From Primula veris (taxonomy: Eukaryota > Streptophyta > Magnoliopsida > Ericales > Primulaceae), in assembly GCA_963682055.1 (NCBI GenBank), contig OY821744.1, positions 24,156,967 to 24,220,966 on the forward strand: DNA of 64,000 bases, read 5' to 3'. The notes below the pieces were generated by a model. The model did not search any database. It was not told the DNA's origin and saw only the letters and a program-made list of their open reading frames with translations. Shown piece by piece: positions 10,552 to 21,108 of this stretch; position 1 is the stretch's first letter; each line of letters starts with the position of its first letter. The position numbers and the translations under genes are program-made.

Positions 10552-11009
10552 GTACCGGTTAATCCCCTTGCTATGGTGGTCTGGTCCCGACCTACTTGTA
10601 GTTTATGTGAAAGGCTTGTAGTTAATCCCGAAGGTCCTAGTTCGCCTCGCATTTCCGAACTGAATTCTGCTCGTCGGTTGCGTGATGATGCCCGGAGCCG
10701 GGTTACTACCTTACATTTGGTGTTGGAGTCCGTTTTTGAGGATGTTGACTTATTATTATCGTTCGTCAGAGCTTATTGGGCCCGTACTCGTGCGCTGGAG
10801 GTGTATGAGTATGTGAAGGTATCTGTGGTGTTACCCGAGCGGAGCGTATAGTTAACGCTATAGCTCGGGTAGATGAGACCACGACTTCCTTGAACCACTT
10901 GGATTCTTCAGTGAAGAGTCGTTTTGGCGCTCAGATAACTTCGCTGCGGGATATTCATTTTGCGGATGCTGTGGAGACCTCGGCTTCTGTCGAGGATTTG
11001 TCTGACTAA
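10552..11009 (+). pseudogene. Antisense accessory exon 5, frameshifted
   Basis: After the acceptor TGTCAG (10546-10551) a frame of about 96 codons has regular codon use and a helical, leucine-rich centre (words LHLVLESVFEDVD and SFVRAYWARTRALEVYEYV). Near 10840 the frame must shift by one base to continue as IVNAIARVDETTTSLNHL and end at TAA 11007-11009. The preceding 10340-10551 is T-rich and intron-like. No family is recognised beyond membership of the antisense block. Confidence 0.5.
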
Positions 11010-11145
11010 CTTAGATTATGGTTAATCTGTATTTTAACTTTCGATATGTAACTTGTATAAATGTATTTTTCTTTGTCTTGTTTCACTTTGTCGGTTTTAT
11101 GGCTTATTGATGAATGTTTGTTTCTTTTCCCCCACTTTTTTGTAG

Positions 11146-11796
11146 GCACCTGCTACTTCGTTGCATCAGACTGGTTCTCCGGCCCTTGTTAATCTGGGGT
11201 AGGGACCTACTGGTGCCGCCCGGGTTGGGCCCTCATCTGGTGTGGCGAATGAAGCTCGTTCCAATTGGCTTTATGTAGACTTGATGGGGAAGAACGATAA
11301 ACTCCATGCCAAGTGCGCTCATCTTAAAGAAAAATTAAGAGTCAAGTAGGTCTCTTTCCGGGATTATGTGCGACGCACCGAACATGTTTTTGTGGTTCAG
11401 GAGCGTCGTCTAGTCCGGTATTGGCGTTTGAAGGATAGGTGCCTTGGTAAGTTAAAGTCTCTGGTATCCCAGGCCAATATCTTGATGAGGTATTTCCAAG
11501 CTTCTCGTGCTCAGCATGATGCTTCAGCGGCCTTGGGCCAAGTTCGTTTGTTACCTGTTGACGATGCTCGTCGTCAGAATACTTCTGCTGCACATGATCG
11601 TGCGAAAGGAGCTGAGTTCGCAGCTCGTCTTGAAGTGGTGAATCGGGTCAGGGATGGTACGACCAATTTCGACTCCCTTCTTCCTCATGACCCTCTCGAG
11701 GGTGATGATACTGATGAGGACACTGCGACGGATGATGAAGAGGTTGTGCTTGGTCATGTTCTGTCGTATTCATCGTGTAGTAGCTCTTCATCTTAA
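11146..11796 (+). pseudogene. Antisense accessory exon 6, last antisense gene part, acidic C-terminus
   Basis: The exon begins after a strong acceptor (polypyrimidine plus TTTGTAG). It is broken by TAG at 11200-11202 and 11347-11349, both probable CAG-to-TAG changes. From 11368 it is open for 142 codons. The middle is basic and helical, with the words ERRLVRYWRLKDRCL and LKSLVSQAN. The C-terminus is strongly acidic (DDTDEDTATDDEE) followed by a serine tract. This basic-helix-plus-acidic-tail arrangement might suggest a nuclear, DNA- or histone-contacting protein, but that is only inference. It is the plus-strand gene part nearest the pol end, and 11797-12035 is its T-rich 3' flank, where a short word around GTTGCCTTCGTAATG is repeated twice. 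Confidence 0.55.
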
Positions 11797-12035
11797 GCTG
11801 TTATGTTCCTTTTTATTTGCTGAACATGTTGCCTTCGTAATGCGGGCTCGTACTATTTGTTTATTTACATACCCATGTGGATTGTACTAGTATTTTATTT
11901 GTCGTTTTGTTTTTCTTCGTCGTTGTTTACTTCGTTTGGAATGTTGTTGCCTCCGTAATGTGGGCTCGTATCATTTAATACTCTTATCTGCCCGTTCGAA
12001 ATGCTCAGGAATAATGTATACCTGTATATATGTGC

Positions 12036-13487
12036 ATTCGGTTCGTTGAAGGACTTGTTCGGGTCTTAAACCCTGTTGCCTCCAGTTCGTTGGAGGACTT
12101 GTTCTTTTTTCTTTTTATTTTTCTTAGACATGCCTTCGGTTCGTTGAAGGACTTGTTCGGGACTTAAACCCTATTGCCTCGGTTCGTTGGAGGACTTGTT
12201 CTTTTTCTCTATCTTAGACATGCCTTCGGTTCTATGAAGGACTTGTTCCTTTTCTCTTTCTTAGACATGCCTTCGGTTCGTTGAAGAACTTGTTCGGAAC
12301 TTAAACCTTGTTGCCTCTGGTTCGTTGGAGGACTTGTTCTTTTTCTCTTTCTTAGACATGCCTTTGGTTCGTTGAAGGACTTGTTAGGGACTTAAACCCT
12401 GTTACCTCCGGTTCGTTAGAGGACTTGTTTCTTTGTTCTTTTTCTTTTTCTTAGACATGCCTTCGGTTCGTTGAAGGTCCTGTTAGGGACTTAAACCTTG
12501 TTGCCTCCGGTTCGTTGGAGGACTTGTTTCTTGTTTTTTTTCTTAGACATGCCTTCGGTTCGTTGAAGGACTTGTTAGGGACTTAAACCCTGTTGCCTCC
12601 GGTTCGTTGGAGGACTTGTTTCTTGTTCTTTTTCTTTTTCTTAGACATGTCTTCGGTTCGTTGAAGGACTTGTTAGGGACTTAAACCCTGTTGCCTCCGG
12701 TTCGTTGGAGGACTTGTTTCTTGTTCTTTTTCTTAGACATGCCTTCGGTTCGTTGAAGGACTTGTTAGGGACTTAAACCCTGTTGCCTCCGGTTCGTTGG
12801 AGGACTTGTTTCTTTTTCTTTTTCTTTTTCTTAGACATGTCTTCGGTTCGTTGAAGGACTTGTTAGGGACTTAAACCATGTTGCTTCCGGTTCGTTGGAG
12901 GACTTGTTTCTTGTTCTTTTTCTTTTTCCTTAGACATGCCTTCCGTTCGTTGAAGAACTTGTTAGGGACTTAAACCCTGTTGCCTCCGGTTCGTTGGAGG
13001 ACTTGTTTTTTATTCTTTTTCTTAGACATGCCTTCGGTTCGTTGAAGGACTTGTTAGGGACTTAAACCTTGTTGCCTCTGGTTCGTTGGAGGTCTTATTT
13101 CTTGTTCTTTTTCTTAGACATGGCTTCGGTTGGTTGAAGGACTTGTTAGGGACTTAAACCCTGTTGCTTCCGGTTGGTTGGAGGACTTGTTTCTTGTTCT
13201 TTTTCTTTTTCTTAGACATGCCATCGGTTCGTTGAAAGACTTGTTAGGGACTTAAACCCTATTGCCTCCGGTTCGTTCGAGGAGTTGTTTCTTTTTTCTT
13301 TTTCTTGGACAAGCCTTCTGTTCGTTGAAGGACTTGTTAGGGACTTAAACCTTGTTGTCTCCGGTTCGTTGGAGGAATTTTTTCTTTTTCTTTTTCTTGG
13401 ACATGCCTTCGGTTCGTTGAAGGACTTGTTAGGGACTTAAACCCTGTTGCCTCCGGTTTGTTGGAGGACTTGTTTCTTGTTCTTTTT
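12036..13487 (-). repeat. Tandem array of about 15 units between pol and the antisense genes
   Basis: A unit of roughly 90-100 bp is repeated about 15 times. Each unit contains two related half-units, CGGTTCGTTGAAGGACTTGT and CGGTTCGTTGGAGGACTTGT, separated by GGGACTTAAACCCTGTTGCC and a T-rich linker ending TTAGACATG. Units on the left (12.0-12.4 kb) are shorter and more diverged than those on the right. The linker length varies through TTCTTTT copy number. The position, directly after the integrase end, matches the amplified repeat described in Retand-type elements. Confidence 0.9.
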
Positions 13488-13580
13488 AGATAAGGCTTAA
13501 TAAAACTCGCTTTATTTATGTAAAAAGAAAATTTCATTACAATGAAAGAGGTAAGGCATTACCTGTAGCGTTAAACTATT

Positions 13581-14640
13581 TTACATGTAGTACTTCTTAA
13601 GGTTGGCTACATTCCATGAGTTTTTCTCTCCTCTGCTATTGTCAAATTGAACACTTTTGAGTTTGTATGAAACCGGGCTTGTTCTCTTGATGATTTCATA
13701 TGGTCCTTCCCAGTTGGGGCTGAGTTTGCCGTGTATCTTGTTTCTTGTATAAGCAGTTACCCGTCGCAGCACCAGTTCTCCTACTTTGAATTCTTTGGAT
13801 CCCTTCACCTTCTTGTCATAGGTTTGCTTTATGCTCTGTTGGTATTTTGCTAGGGTGAGGGCTGCTATCTCGCATTTTTCGTCTAGCATGTCGAGCTCTT
13901 CCCTCATTCGTTCTTCATTTTTTCCTTGTTCGACTAATGATGTACGGAGAGTGGGTAAGCCGACTTCCGTGGGTATGACGGCCTCGACGCCGTATGCTAG
14001 CTAGGCTGAACGGGGTTTCTTTTGTGCCTGTTTTGGTCGTAGCTTGGCATGACCACAAAACGTTGAGGAGCCGCTCTGGCCATTTCCCTTTTGCTGTTTC
14101 CAGGCTTGTCTTGATGCCATCTAAGATAGTTTGGTTTGATACCTCGGCCTGTCCGTTACCCTGTGGGTAGGTAGAAGTTGAGTAGAACTTACGTATACCT
14201 AGTTCTTTGTACTAAAGCTGTAATTTGGCGTCTTTGAACTGGGTTCCGTTGTCTGCGACGATGGCATATGGTATTCCGAATCTTGTTATGATATGCTTCC
14301 AAATAAATTGCTTGACGTTCTGGGCCTTGATTTGTTTAAGTGGTTTAGCTTCTACCCATTTTGTGAAATAATCTATTTCTACAATTAAGTATTCAATGTT
14401 ACCTGGTGCTTTGGGAAGCTTCCCGACTAAATCAATTTCCCATTGTGCAAATGGCCATGGTACCGATACCGGGGTCATCATAGATGATGGGAGCCAAGGT
14501 ATTTTAGCGAATCTTTGGCATTTTTCACACCTTTGGACGTAAACGTCAGCATCTCTTTTGATATATGGCCACCAATACCCTTGTGTGATTGTCTTGTTAG
14601 CGAGGGACCTTCATTTGATGTGTGCTCCGCATGATCCTTC
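13581..14640 (-). pseudogene. Integrase of the Tat element
   Basis: On the minus strand a degenerate HHCC zinc-finger region (about 14640-14490, word CEKCQRFA) leads into the catalytic core: Asp in WEIDLVG, Asp in ADNGTQF, and the glutamate in GNGQAEVSNQ near 14143-14145. The C-terminal part (13907-13581) has the GPY-type words NWEGPYEI and KLSPNW. Integrase inserts the cDNA into host DNA. The gene is broken by a TAG at 14212-14214 (CAG changed to TAG) and by a 4-bp direct duplication of TAGC at about 13996-14003 that shifts the frame. The pol frame ends at 13581. Confidence 0.85.
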
Positions 14641-15644
14641 GTCGTTTTCTTCTAAGATTTGCTTTTGCTGTTCTGTACGGACGCACAACAGGTGTGGTCC
14701 TCGGTAACTTGACTTATATAATTTTTCTTCTTCGGATAGCCAGAACTTGGGAGCCTTTCTTGTTACCTTTAGTGATTTTATTTTGTCTGTCGGGAGTGTT
14801 CCGTTTCTTAGATACTGAACCATTTCATCCATCCACCCTAGCTCATAATGTATTGATGTTACTCGGTCTACCCTTTTGGTAATGCTCGGTGTTTCTAGTA
14901 TTTCCACTGTGATTGACCGAGTATTTGCTAATGTTAGTGTCGAAGCTAGGGTTGCTAATGCGTCGGCGTGTGCATTTTCGGTATGGTTAATTCGTATTAA
15001 CTCGCACTTCTCGAATTTGGCCATTAAATTTTGGATTTTTTCTTGGTAAATGATCAACCGGTCGTCTTTATCTTGGTACTTGCCGATGGCTTGATTGACG
15101 ACCAGCATGGAGTCTGAGCTAGAAATTAAGTGGATGCATCCGAGCGTCCAATGTTAGTGGCTCGGAAGCCCAGCTTTATGCTTTTTTCGATGATTGCTCC
15201 CTCACTAGATTTGAGGACGATTCCTGCTCCCGATTCGTCTTTGGTGGCTGACCCATCGACATGTATCTGCCAATGCGATTGTGGAGATATGGCCGTTGGT
15301 TCATCATGTCCTTTGATAAATTCTACGACGAAGTCTGCCAACACTTGTCCCTTGACGGCATGCCGATGTGCGAAGTCTATATGAAATTGGGATAGCTCGA
15401 CCCCCCATGCCACTACCCGTCCGCTTATGTCCGTTCGCCTTAAGGACTCTTTGATGTGGAACTTGGTGTAAACCTGGACTTGGTGGGCGATAAAGTAGTG
15501 TGGCAATTTTCTTGTTGCGACGACCAGTGCAAGGCACAACTTTTCCAACGGCAGATATCGTGTTTCAGCTTCAACCATGGTTTTGCTTACGAAGTATATC
15601 GGGAATTGTTCCCGACCTTCCTCTCTGAGGATAATTGCACTCAC
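14611..15644 (-). pseudogene. RNase H and second (archaeal-type) RNase H of the Tat element
   Basis: The 172-codon frame at 15644-15126 contains the end of RT and the retroviral-type RNase H (words YFVSKTMVEAETRY and FAHRHAVKGQVLADFVVEF). It then starts a second RNase H with its first catalytic Asp in IHVDGS (residue 130). A dual RNase H is a known feature of the Tat lineage. Between the two frames (15108-15126) a stretch of about 50 bases is missing, removing the region that normally holds the catalytic glutamate (EAEYEAL in relatives) and shifting the frame. The downstream frame (15108-14611) resumes at SDSMLVVNQ and has HADALATLAS. RNase H removes the RNA template during reverse transcription; this copy cannot. 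Confidence 0.8.
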
Positions 15645-15683
15645 GGCTGTTATTGATACTGCTAGGTAACATGCTAGAATATC

Positions 15684-16859
15684 TCATTTGTTCGGCCTTA
15701 CGAGCAGGGGCAGAGTCCTTAGGTATTCTTTTAGGTTGTTAAATGAAGCCTCGCATTCAAGGTCCCACACGAATTTCTTGTCCTTCTTAAGCGTTTCAAA
15801 AAATGGGCGTCCTTTATCTGCGGATCGACTGATAAATCTGCTTAGTGTGGCCATCATTCCCGCGAGCTCCTGCACTTGCTTCTTGTTCTTGGATGCTGCT
15901 AGGTTTTGCAAAGCCGTTATTTGATCGGGATTTGTTTCTATTCCCCTTTGGCTTACCATGTGCCCTAAAAATTTCCCCCTGCTGATGCTGAACATGCATT
16001 TGGTTGCATTGAGCTTTAGCTTATGCTCCCCCAGAGTCTGAAACACGTCCTTGATGTCTTGCAGGTGGAATTTGGCCTTTTCACTTTTTATGACCATGTC
16101 ATCGATATAAACCTCCATTGTTTTCCCAATGTGCTTTTGACAGACATTTATTATCATTCTTTGGTAAGTAGCTCCTGCGTTGCGTAGCCCGAACGGAATG
16201 ACTTTATAGCAGTAGTTTCCTAAGGGTGAAATGAATGAGGTCTTTTCTTGGTTCTCTTGGGCGAGTGGGATTTGATGATATCCCGAGTATGCACATAGGA
16301 AAGTCATTCTTTCTGTCCCTGATGTTGCATACACTAACTGATCGATCCGTGGAAGGGGGAATGGGTCCCTCGGACAGGCTTTATTTAGGCTGGTGAAGTC
16401 TATACAAACTCTCAGCTTCCCATTTTTCTTGGGAACGACTACTGGGTTGGACAACCACTTCGGGTATATCACCTCCCTTATGGCCCCGGCTTCCAACAAT
16501 TTCCGAACTTCCGCTATTATTGCCTTTCTGTGTTCAACATATATTTTTTTGCTTTTTTGAGCTATCGGCTTATAGTCGACGTTGACGCTCAGTTTGTGGC
16601 ATGCTGTTTTGGGGTCTAGGCCGGGCATGTCTTTGGGGTTCCAGGAATACTTGTCTATGTTATTGAATAGGAAACTTTCCAACTCCTTGGATTCCTCCTC
16701 GGGAAGGTTTTCTCCTATTAGGAAGTAGTGTTCCTCGTCTTTTCCTGGGATGTTCACCTTTCTAAGCTTCTCTCCTACTTGCTCCTCCACAACCCTTTCT
16801 GTGTTGGCAATTTGGTCAACCAGCTTTTTTATGCTGGTTCGTTGCTCAACGATGACCAA
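15684..16859 (-). pseudogene. Reverse transcriptase of the Tat element, motif A aspartate lost
   Basis: A 391-codon open frame. N-terminal residues 60-110 are the linker from protease. The RT core starts at about residue 125 (IREVIYPKWLSNPVVVPKKN). Motif C is YIDDM at residues 251-255 (16109-16095). Motif A, normally FMDAYSGY in relatives, reads FLCAYSGYHQ, so the metal-binding aspartate is cysteine (residue 189, codon 16293-16295 read as TGT). The thumb and connection follow to residue 391. The frame is otherwise the longest intact one in the element, but the lost aspartate should abolish polymerase activity. It overlaps the protease frame slightly in another phase. Confidence 0.9.
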
Positions 16860-17461
16860 TTGTTTTTTAAGGCCGCGGTTATGTCCTCGCAGCGTTTTGA
16901 GTCCTCTTGGCAGCCTTGGGCTATCTCGATCTCACCCCTACCATTTGGGTATTTTACCTTTTGGTGGTATGTCGAGAGTATGGCGTGCATGGCGTGAAGC
17001 CATGGTCGGCCTAAGATCGCGTTGTGGCTTGAGTTGTCGTTGACCACTAAAAATTCTACGGGAACCGACACGGTTCCCGTTGTAACATTTAGGACTATAT
17101 TTCCCAGAGGTTTAGTCATTTCCGAGATAAATCCTATCAATGTTACGTTAGTTGGCTGTAGGTCTTACAACCTGAGTTCCATCTTGTCGAAGAGTTCCTT
17201 GTACATTATGTCGCCTGAAGCTCCTTGGTCGATGATGACTCTGCTGACCATGTCAATTCCTATCTTGACGCGGAGGTTAATTGCGTCGCCATGAGGGTAT
17301 ATGACTCCTTCTTTGTCATGATCCGAAAAGGAGATTGGCGGGTGCCTCTGCGGCAGATATTGTCTCTTGGCGGAGGATGACGCCTGTGATGTTTGGCTAC
17401 TTGACCAAAGTGCGCCAGTTGTCTTTGTTGAGACCGCTCTCCTCCTGTGGTCTTGGACCAT
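16829..17461 (-). pseudogene. Aspartic protease of the Tat element
   Basis: Two minus-strand frames together make the protease. The first (17461-17165) holds the active-site loop IIDQGASGD with Asp at residue 78; in plant Tat proteases the position after Asp often varies. The second (17140-16829) holds the C-terminal flap and substrate region with the well-conserved words NAILGRPWLH and STYHQKVKYP. A stop between them (near 17160) breaks the gene. The enzyme would process the gag-pol precursor. Upstream 17461-17596 contains stop-broken linker. Confidence 0.8.
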
Positions 17462-17595
17462 GATAGGTGGACAACGTTGATCGTCTTTCCCCTTCGGTTG
17501 TCTGTTCCTTCAATGGCTGGCTGTTTGTCTTTGTTCCCGCCGTTCTTGATGAACTTGTTTAGGTACCCCGCGTCACCCCACATGTTCATTTTCCA

Positions 17596-19591
17596 TCAGA
17601 GGTTTCTGCAGTGCTCCGTAAGGTGGTTGTGGTCCTCATGATAGGCATAGAAAAGCTTGGAGTCTCTTTGGTTGGGTGGGAAAGCGAACGGTTCTGGTCG
17701 TGAATACCAGTTTTCTCTGCATATATCCTTGAGAATGTCTTCTGCAGACAGGTTGAAGTTGTATCTCAGTGCGACCGATTCGAAGTTCCCATTGTGTTCC
17801 CTCTCTTGGAAGCGACCTTGTTGAAGAGGCCTGCTTGGCATCTGGTACGTGAGCTGGTAGGGTTTATGCTCAGGTTCTAGGGGGAGCTCTGCCCTTTTCT
17901 GAATCTCGGGCTATTTGTCCCTTTTGGCCGGCTTAACCGCCTCCCCTTGATTGTTTTTCGCTTTTTTGCGCTCCACCTGTGTTTCTCTGACCGACTCTCT
18001 TCTTGGTAGAGTTTGGCTGAGGTTTCGCATTTCTTCGTTCTTATCAGTCAGGTGGGTGCAGTAGGCGAGAAGTGCGTCAATGGTTGGGAAGCTTTTATCG
18101 ACGAACTTTATCCTTGCCCAGTATCCGCTTGGGATAGAATTGATAAAGTTCTGTATGGCGATGTTGCTTGCATACTGCGGGATTTGATTCACGACATCGA
18201 TGAAGCGGATGCAGTAGTCATTCAACATTTCGTTGGGCAACATAGTCATTTTCAGCAGTGTTTCGATGATAATTTTCTTCTTTCTGTGAGCTACATATCG
18301 GTTTGAGTATGCTCGGAGCAGTCTAGCTTCCTATGGACCCCCTTGGTAGGTTATGGTACCAAGTCGAGGATTCTTGTCCCAAGCTATTTTTGAAGAATTT
18401 GCATATCAGTGTGGGCTAATCACTTCATAGTTCTATCCTAGTTTTATAATGTCGCAGGTGGTCTATTGGACACCTCTTACCATCGTAGAGTTTGAATTGT
18501 GGGATTATGAACCCATTCGGGTTTCGGTACCGCGTGATTTGTTCGGTACATGGCGTTTCTTGGCAGACGTCCCATGCTTGTTGGAACACTTTGTCTTGCG
18601 TTTGGTACTGGGGGGTGTATCCTCCCCCATAATTGTGTGTGGGGTAGTATCCTTGTCCTTCCCCTACCCTGTTCTCAGTATATCCTCCGCAGTTCCGGGT
18701 TGTGCCGAAGGCATGTCCTGTTTGAATGCCCTGAAGGTCGAATATTGGTAGGGTTGCTCTTGGAAGGTGTTCCCCCTGCTGGGGTCTCCTTGTTTCCTGT
18801 TATCAGCCTGTCACTTCCATGGCGGCCCTATAAGTGGAATCTTCCACTTGTTCGTTTCTTTGTTCCTTTTGTGTATTGGTGGCTTGTCTTGGCAGTATTC
18901 TGATTCCTGCTGCTGCCATGGCAGACATGCATGTTGCCAGCTGAGTTTGAAATTGGGCATGGTAGCTTTCATCGGTCCTTGTCAATACAATCTCGTTCCC
19001 CTCTTGAGGAACTATGGGTTGAAATTCCACCGTGGATGGTGTAATTATCCGTGGAGGGAGGATTGCTGGTCAGATTGTGTGTTCCGGTACACCGTCCCTC
19101 GGCATACCATATTGGGATGCCGAGACGTTTGATGGTCGGTGTTGGGATCTCCTTGTCTCCTCGTCATGGTTGTCCTTATCGTTGTCCTCATTTATTCGGA
19201 AATGAATTATTCTTCTCTGATGGGAACTGGAGTTGGCCGAAGCAGTTGGAAAATGGGCCCTTGAGCTTGGCCTTGCGTTTGTTGTGAGCGCGGCGTCGTT
19301 TAGGTGTCAGGTTACTGTTAGGTGTCTCCTTGTTCGCCTTACCGCGGATAACACTCTTTCTTCGTCTGAGTCCGTTGGGTTCTCGTCTATGAGTCCGTCG
19401 ATTTGTAAGGGTTGGTCCGTCGGTTGTTCGGTGTGAATATTTGAAGTGTTCGGTCGGTTTCTGGCCTTGAGTGCTTGATATCTTTCTCGGATGGCGAGGA
19501 GTTCTTCGAGGTCTTCTTGGTTGATTCGTACTTCCTGATTAGTTGTGGTTCCTACTTCCTCGGGACGGTTTTCTTCTATTGTGTTAACCAT
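17596..19591 (-). pseudogene. Gag of the Tat element
   Basis: The likely start is ATG at 19591, 63 bases inside the primer site. The first 94 codons are acidic with a heptad-like LEELLAIRERYQALKARN segment. After several breaks, 18249-17911 carries the retrotransposon gag core (words SIPSGYWARIKF and LLAYCTHLTDKNEEMRN) and a basic tail. The block at 17841-17596 has a CCHC-like knuckle, FYAYHEDHNHLTEHC, in which the first cysteine is changed to alanine or tyrosine. Gag would form the particle and bind RNA. At least four frame breaks make it a pseudogene. Confidence 0.7.
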
Positions 19592-19653
19592 TTTGCTCGT
19601 CTGATAGAGTTGTGTATTCGACTTCGAAACTAGTTGGAACTAGGTGAAGTGTA

Positions 19654-19665
19654 GAGACGGCACCA
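19654..19665 (-). promoter_or_regulatory. Primer-binding site of the Tat element
   Basis: The minus strand reads TGGTGCCGTCTC two bases after the LTR terminus. The leading TGG matches the CCA end of a tRNA. Tat-lineage sites commonly begin TGGCGCC or TGGTGCC; the tRNA species is not decided here. Confidence 0.6.
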
Positions 19666-19667
19666 TT

Positions 19668-19904
19668 TGATAAAACATTAACTTTAGTCGGTTCACGTTA
19701 ATCTTCTCAACAATAATAATATAAATGACGAAAAGAATTATTGGACAAGTTATTATTCTTTCTTTATTGATCGGTGAATATTCTTGTTCGGGACTACTTA
19801 TTCGGTTAAACTTATGTTCGGTCTTATTAATTTACTCTTAATCTAGATCTTTTACTTATCGTTGATGCTTGATCTTTGATTTGACTTCTATCTGTCTACT
19901 TTCT
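19668..19904 (-). repeat. Inner part of the 5' LTR of the Tat element
   Basis: On the plus strand it starts TGATAAAACATTAAC next to the primer site, so on the minus strand it ends in TATCA, the expected CA terminus. It can be followed for about 237 bases until a different sequence, resembling an hAT end, begins at 19905. The outer end and a target duplication are not visible. No second copy was found left of 5 kb. Confidence 0.6.
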
Positions 19905-20062
19905 AGGCTCTGTTTGTTTTGTTGTAAAATGGGGGTAAACAAACATTTACGGGTAAAATAGATTTTCCGGGTGATTGGTTTAACGTAAAACATTTTTTTT
20001 GGGAAAACTTTTCCCACATATCCAGTAAAATTGGGGGAAACGATTACCCCGCAAACAATTTC
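19905..20062. mobile_element. hAT-like terminal fragment
   Basis: The word GGCTCTGTTTGTTTTG, followed by GTAAAA- and TTCCGGG-containing sequence, resembles ends of common plant hAT-type elements. The opposite end is not seen. It is truncated or interrupted by the palindromic-TIR element starting near 20063. Confidence 0.4.
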
Positions 20063-20277
20063 CTTTCTGAAAAAACGCACAAACCGTAGAAAAAATATAC
20101 GGTTTGCAGTGATTTTATACAAACCGTAGATTAAATCTACGGTCTGCATAAAATCACTACAAACCGTAGATTAAATCTACGGTTTGCAGTGACTTTATGC
20201 AGACCGTAGATTTAATCTACGGTTTGCAGTTAATCACTGTAAACCGTAGATTAAATCTACGGTTTGCAACGTTTTTT
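20063..20277 (+). repeat. Left terminal inverted repeat with palindromic modules
   Basis: Four to five copies of a perfect or near-perfect palindrome (half-site AAACCGTAGATT) are spaced by CAGTGATTTTATGC-like linkers. The whole 210 bases match the right end in inverse order. Confidence 0.9.
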
Positions 20278-20834
20278 CATAAAAAATATTTACATAAAAT
20301 AAATTTGGTCAATTTTAACAATTAAAATACTGAATATTTTTTTCAAATTAAACATAATTTTTTTAATAAAAAAACTAAATGTCTTATTCTTAAAATTTGA
20401 CATAAAATAAATTACCAAAATTCTAACAATCTCTCAAAATAAACACAAAATTTACATAAATTTACACAAAAAAAGTTGATTTGATAAATTTTATATTTTT
20501 AGTTCATGTTATCTTTTTGTCAAGTGTATAAGTTGATATTTATTGAAACATTAACTAAATCGTCAATTTTTGTGAAGTGTTTTTGGTTTGTTTTTAATAC
20601 TTGTATAACGCAATATGAAACATTAAGTAAATCCTCAATTTGGTGTCAATCGTCAATTTTATTGAATGAAACAATTATAAATTATATAAATTTCATAAAA
20701 GAAATTAACTCAATATGCAAACATTAACTAAATTTCATAAAACATATTTATTAAACATGATACATCATATAAATTTACAACAATTTGGAAAAAAGAGTAA
20801 TTTACATAAAATTGATAATAAAAAACTGATTAAG

Positions 20835-21060
20835 AGGCACAAACTACGAAGCGTTGCAGCAGTTCAAAAATAAAGAAAATGCAAATATCAAAGGCACGAA
20901 GTACGAAGCACTGCAATAAATGAAGAGACAAAAGATACGAGGCGTCACAACAGTCCAAAGTACAAAAAGGCACAAGAAACGAGGCGTTAGCAGCAGTTCA
21001 AATTAAATAGAGAAAATTACGAATTACAAAAGGGGGCCCACTAATTAGCCACAGATGGGA
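20835..21060 (-). repeat. Captured 3' region of antisense gene 1 with degenerate repeats
   Basis: The reverse complement contains a GAACTGCTGCAACGCTTCG word series and GTAATTCGTAATT, matching 5700-5950 in the Tat element. It shows that the capture extends past the stop codon. Confidence 0.65.
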
Positions 21061-21108
21061 TAAGAACAAAGCAACGAAAATACAACAATGAAGGAAAGAC
21101 ATTTAAAA

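Larger units (their letters stand above)
4981..19904 (-). mobile_element. Decayed Tat/Retand-type Ty3/gypsy retrotransposon with an antisense gene block
   Basis: Read on the minus strand the order is LTR end, primer-binding site, gag, PR, RT, RNase H, second (archaeal-type) RNase H, IN, a large tandem array, then several genes on the opposite strand. Dual RNase H and an accessory antisense region between pol and the 3' LTR are known features of the plant Tat lineage (Grande, Retand), and Retand is known for an amplified tandem repeat in this region. The element is dead: gag and pol are split into many frames, and key residues are lost in RT and RNase H. Only the inner end of one LTR is visible (19668-19904). 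No matching LTR was found on the left, so the left limit is approximate and given as the start of the antisense promoter. A Cassandra element is nested inside. Confidence 0.85.

Noticed and set aside
12036..13487. CRISPR-like array
   Set aside because: The units are whole tandem repeats without unique spacers, in a plant retrotransposon.
15684..16859. Intact, active reverse transcriptase
   Set aside because: The frame is open but the motif A aspartate is replaced by cysteine and the neighbouring domains are broken.
14622..18751. Plus-strand ORFs across the pol and gag region
   Set aside because: Shadows of the minus-strand gag-pol frames; no motifs or splice logic.
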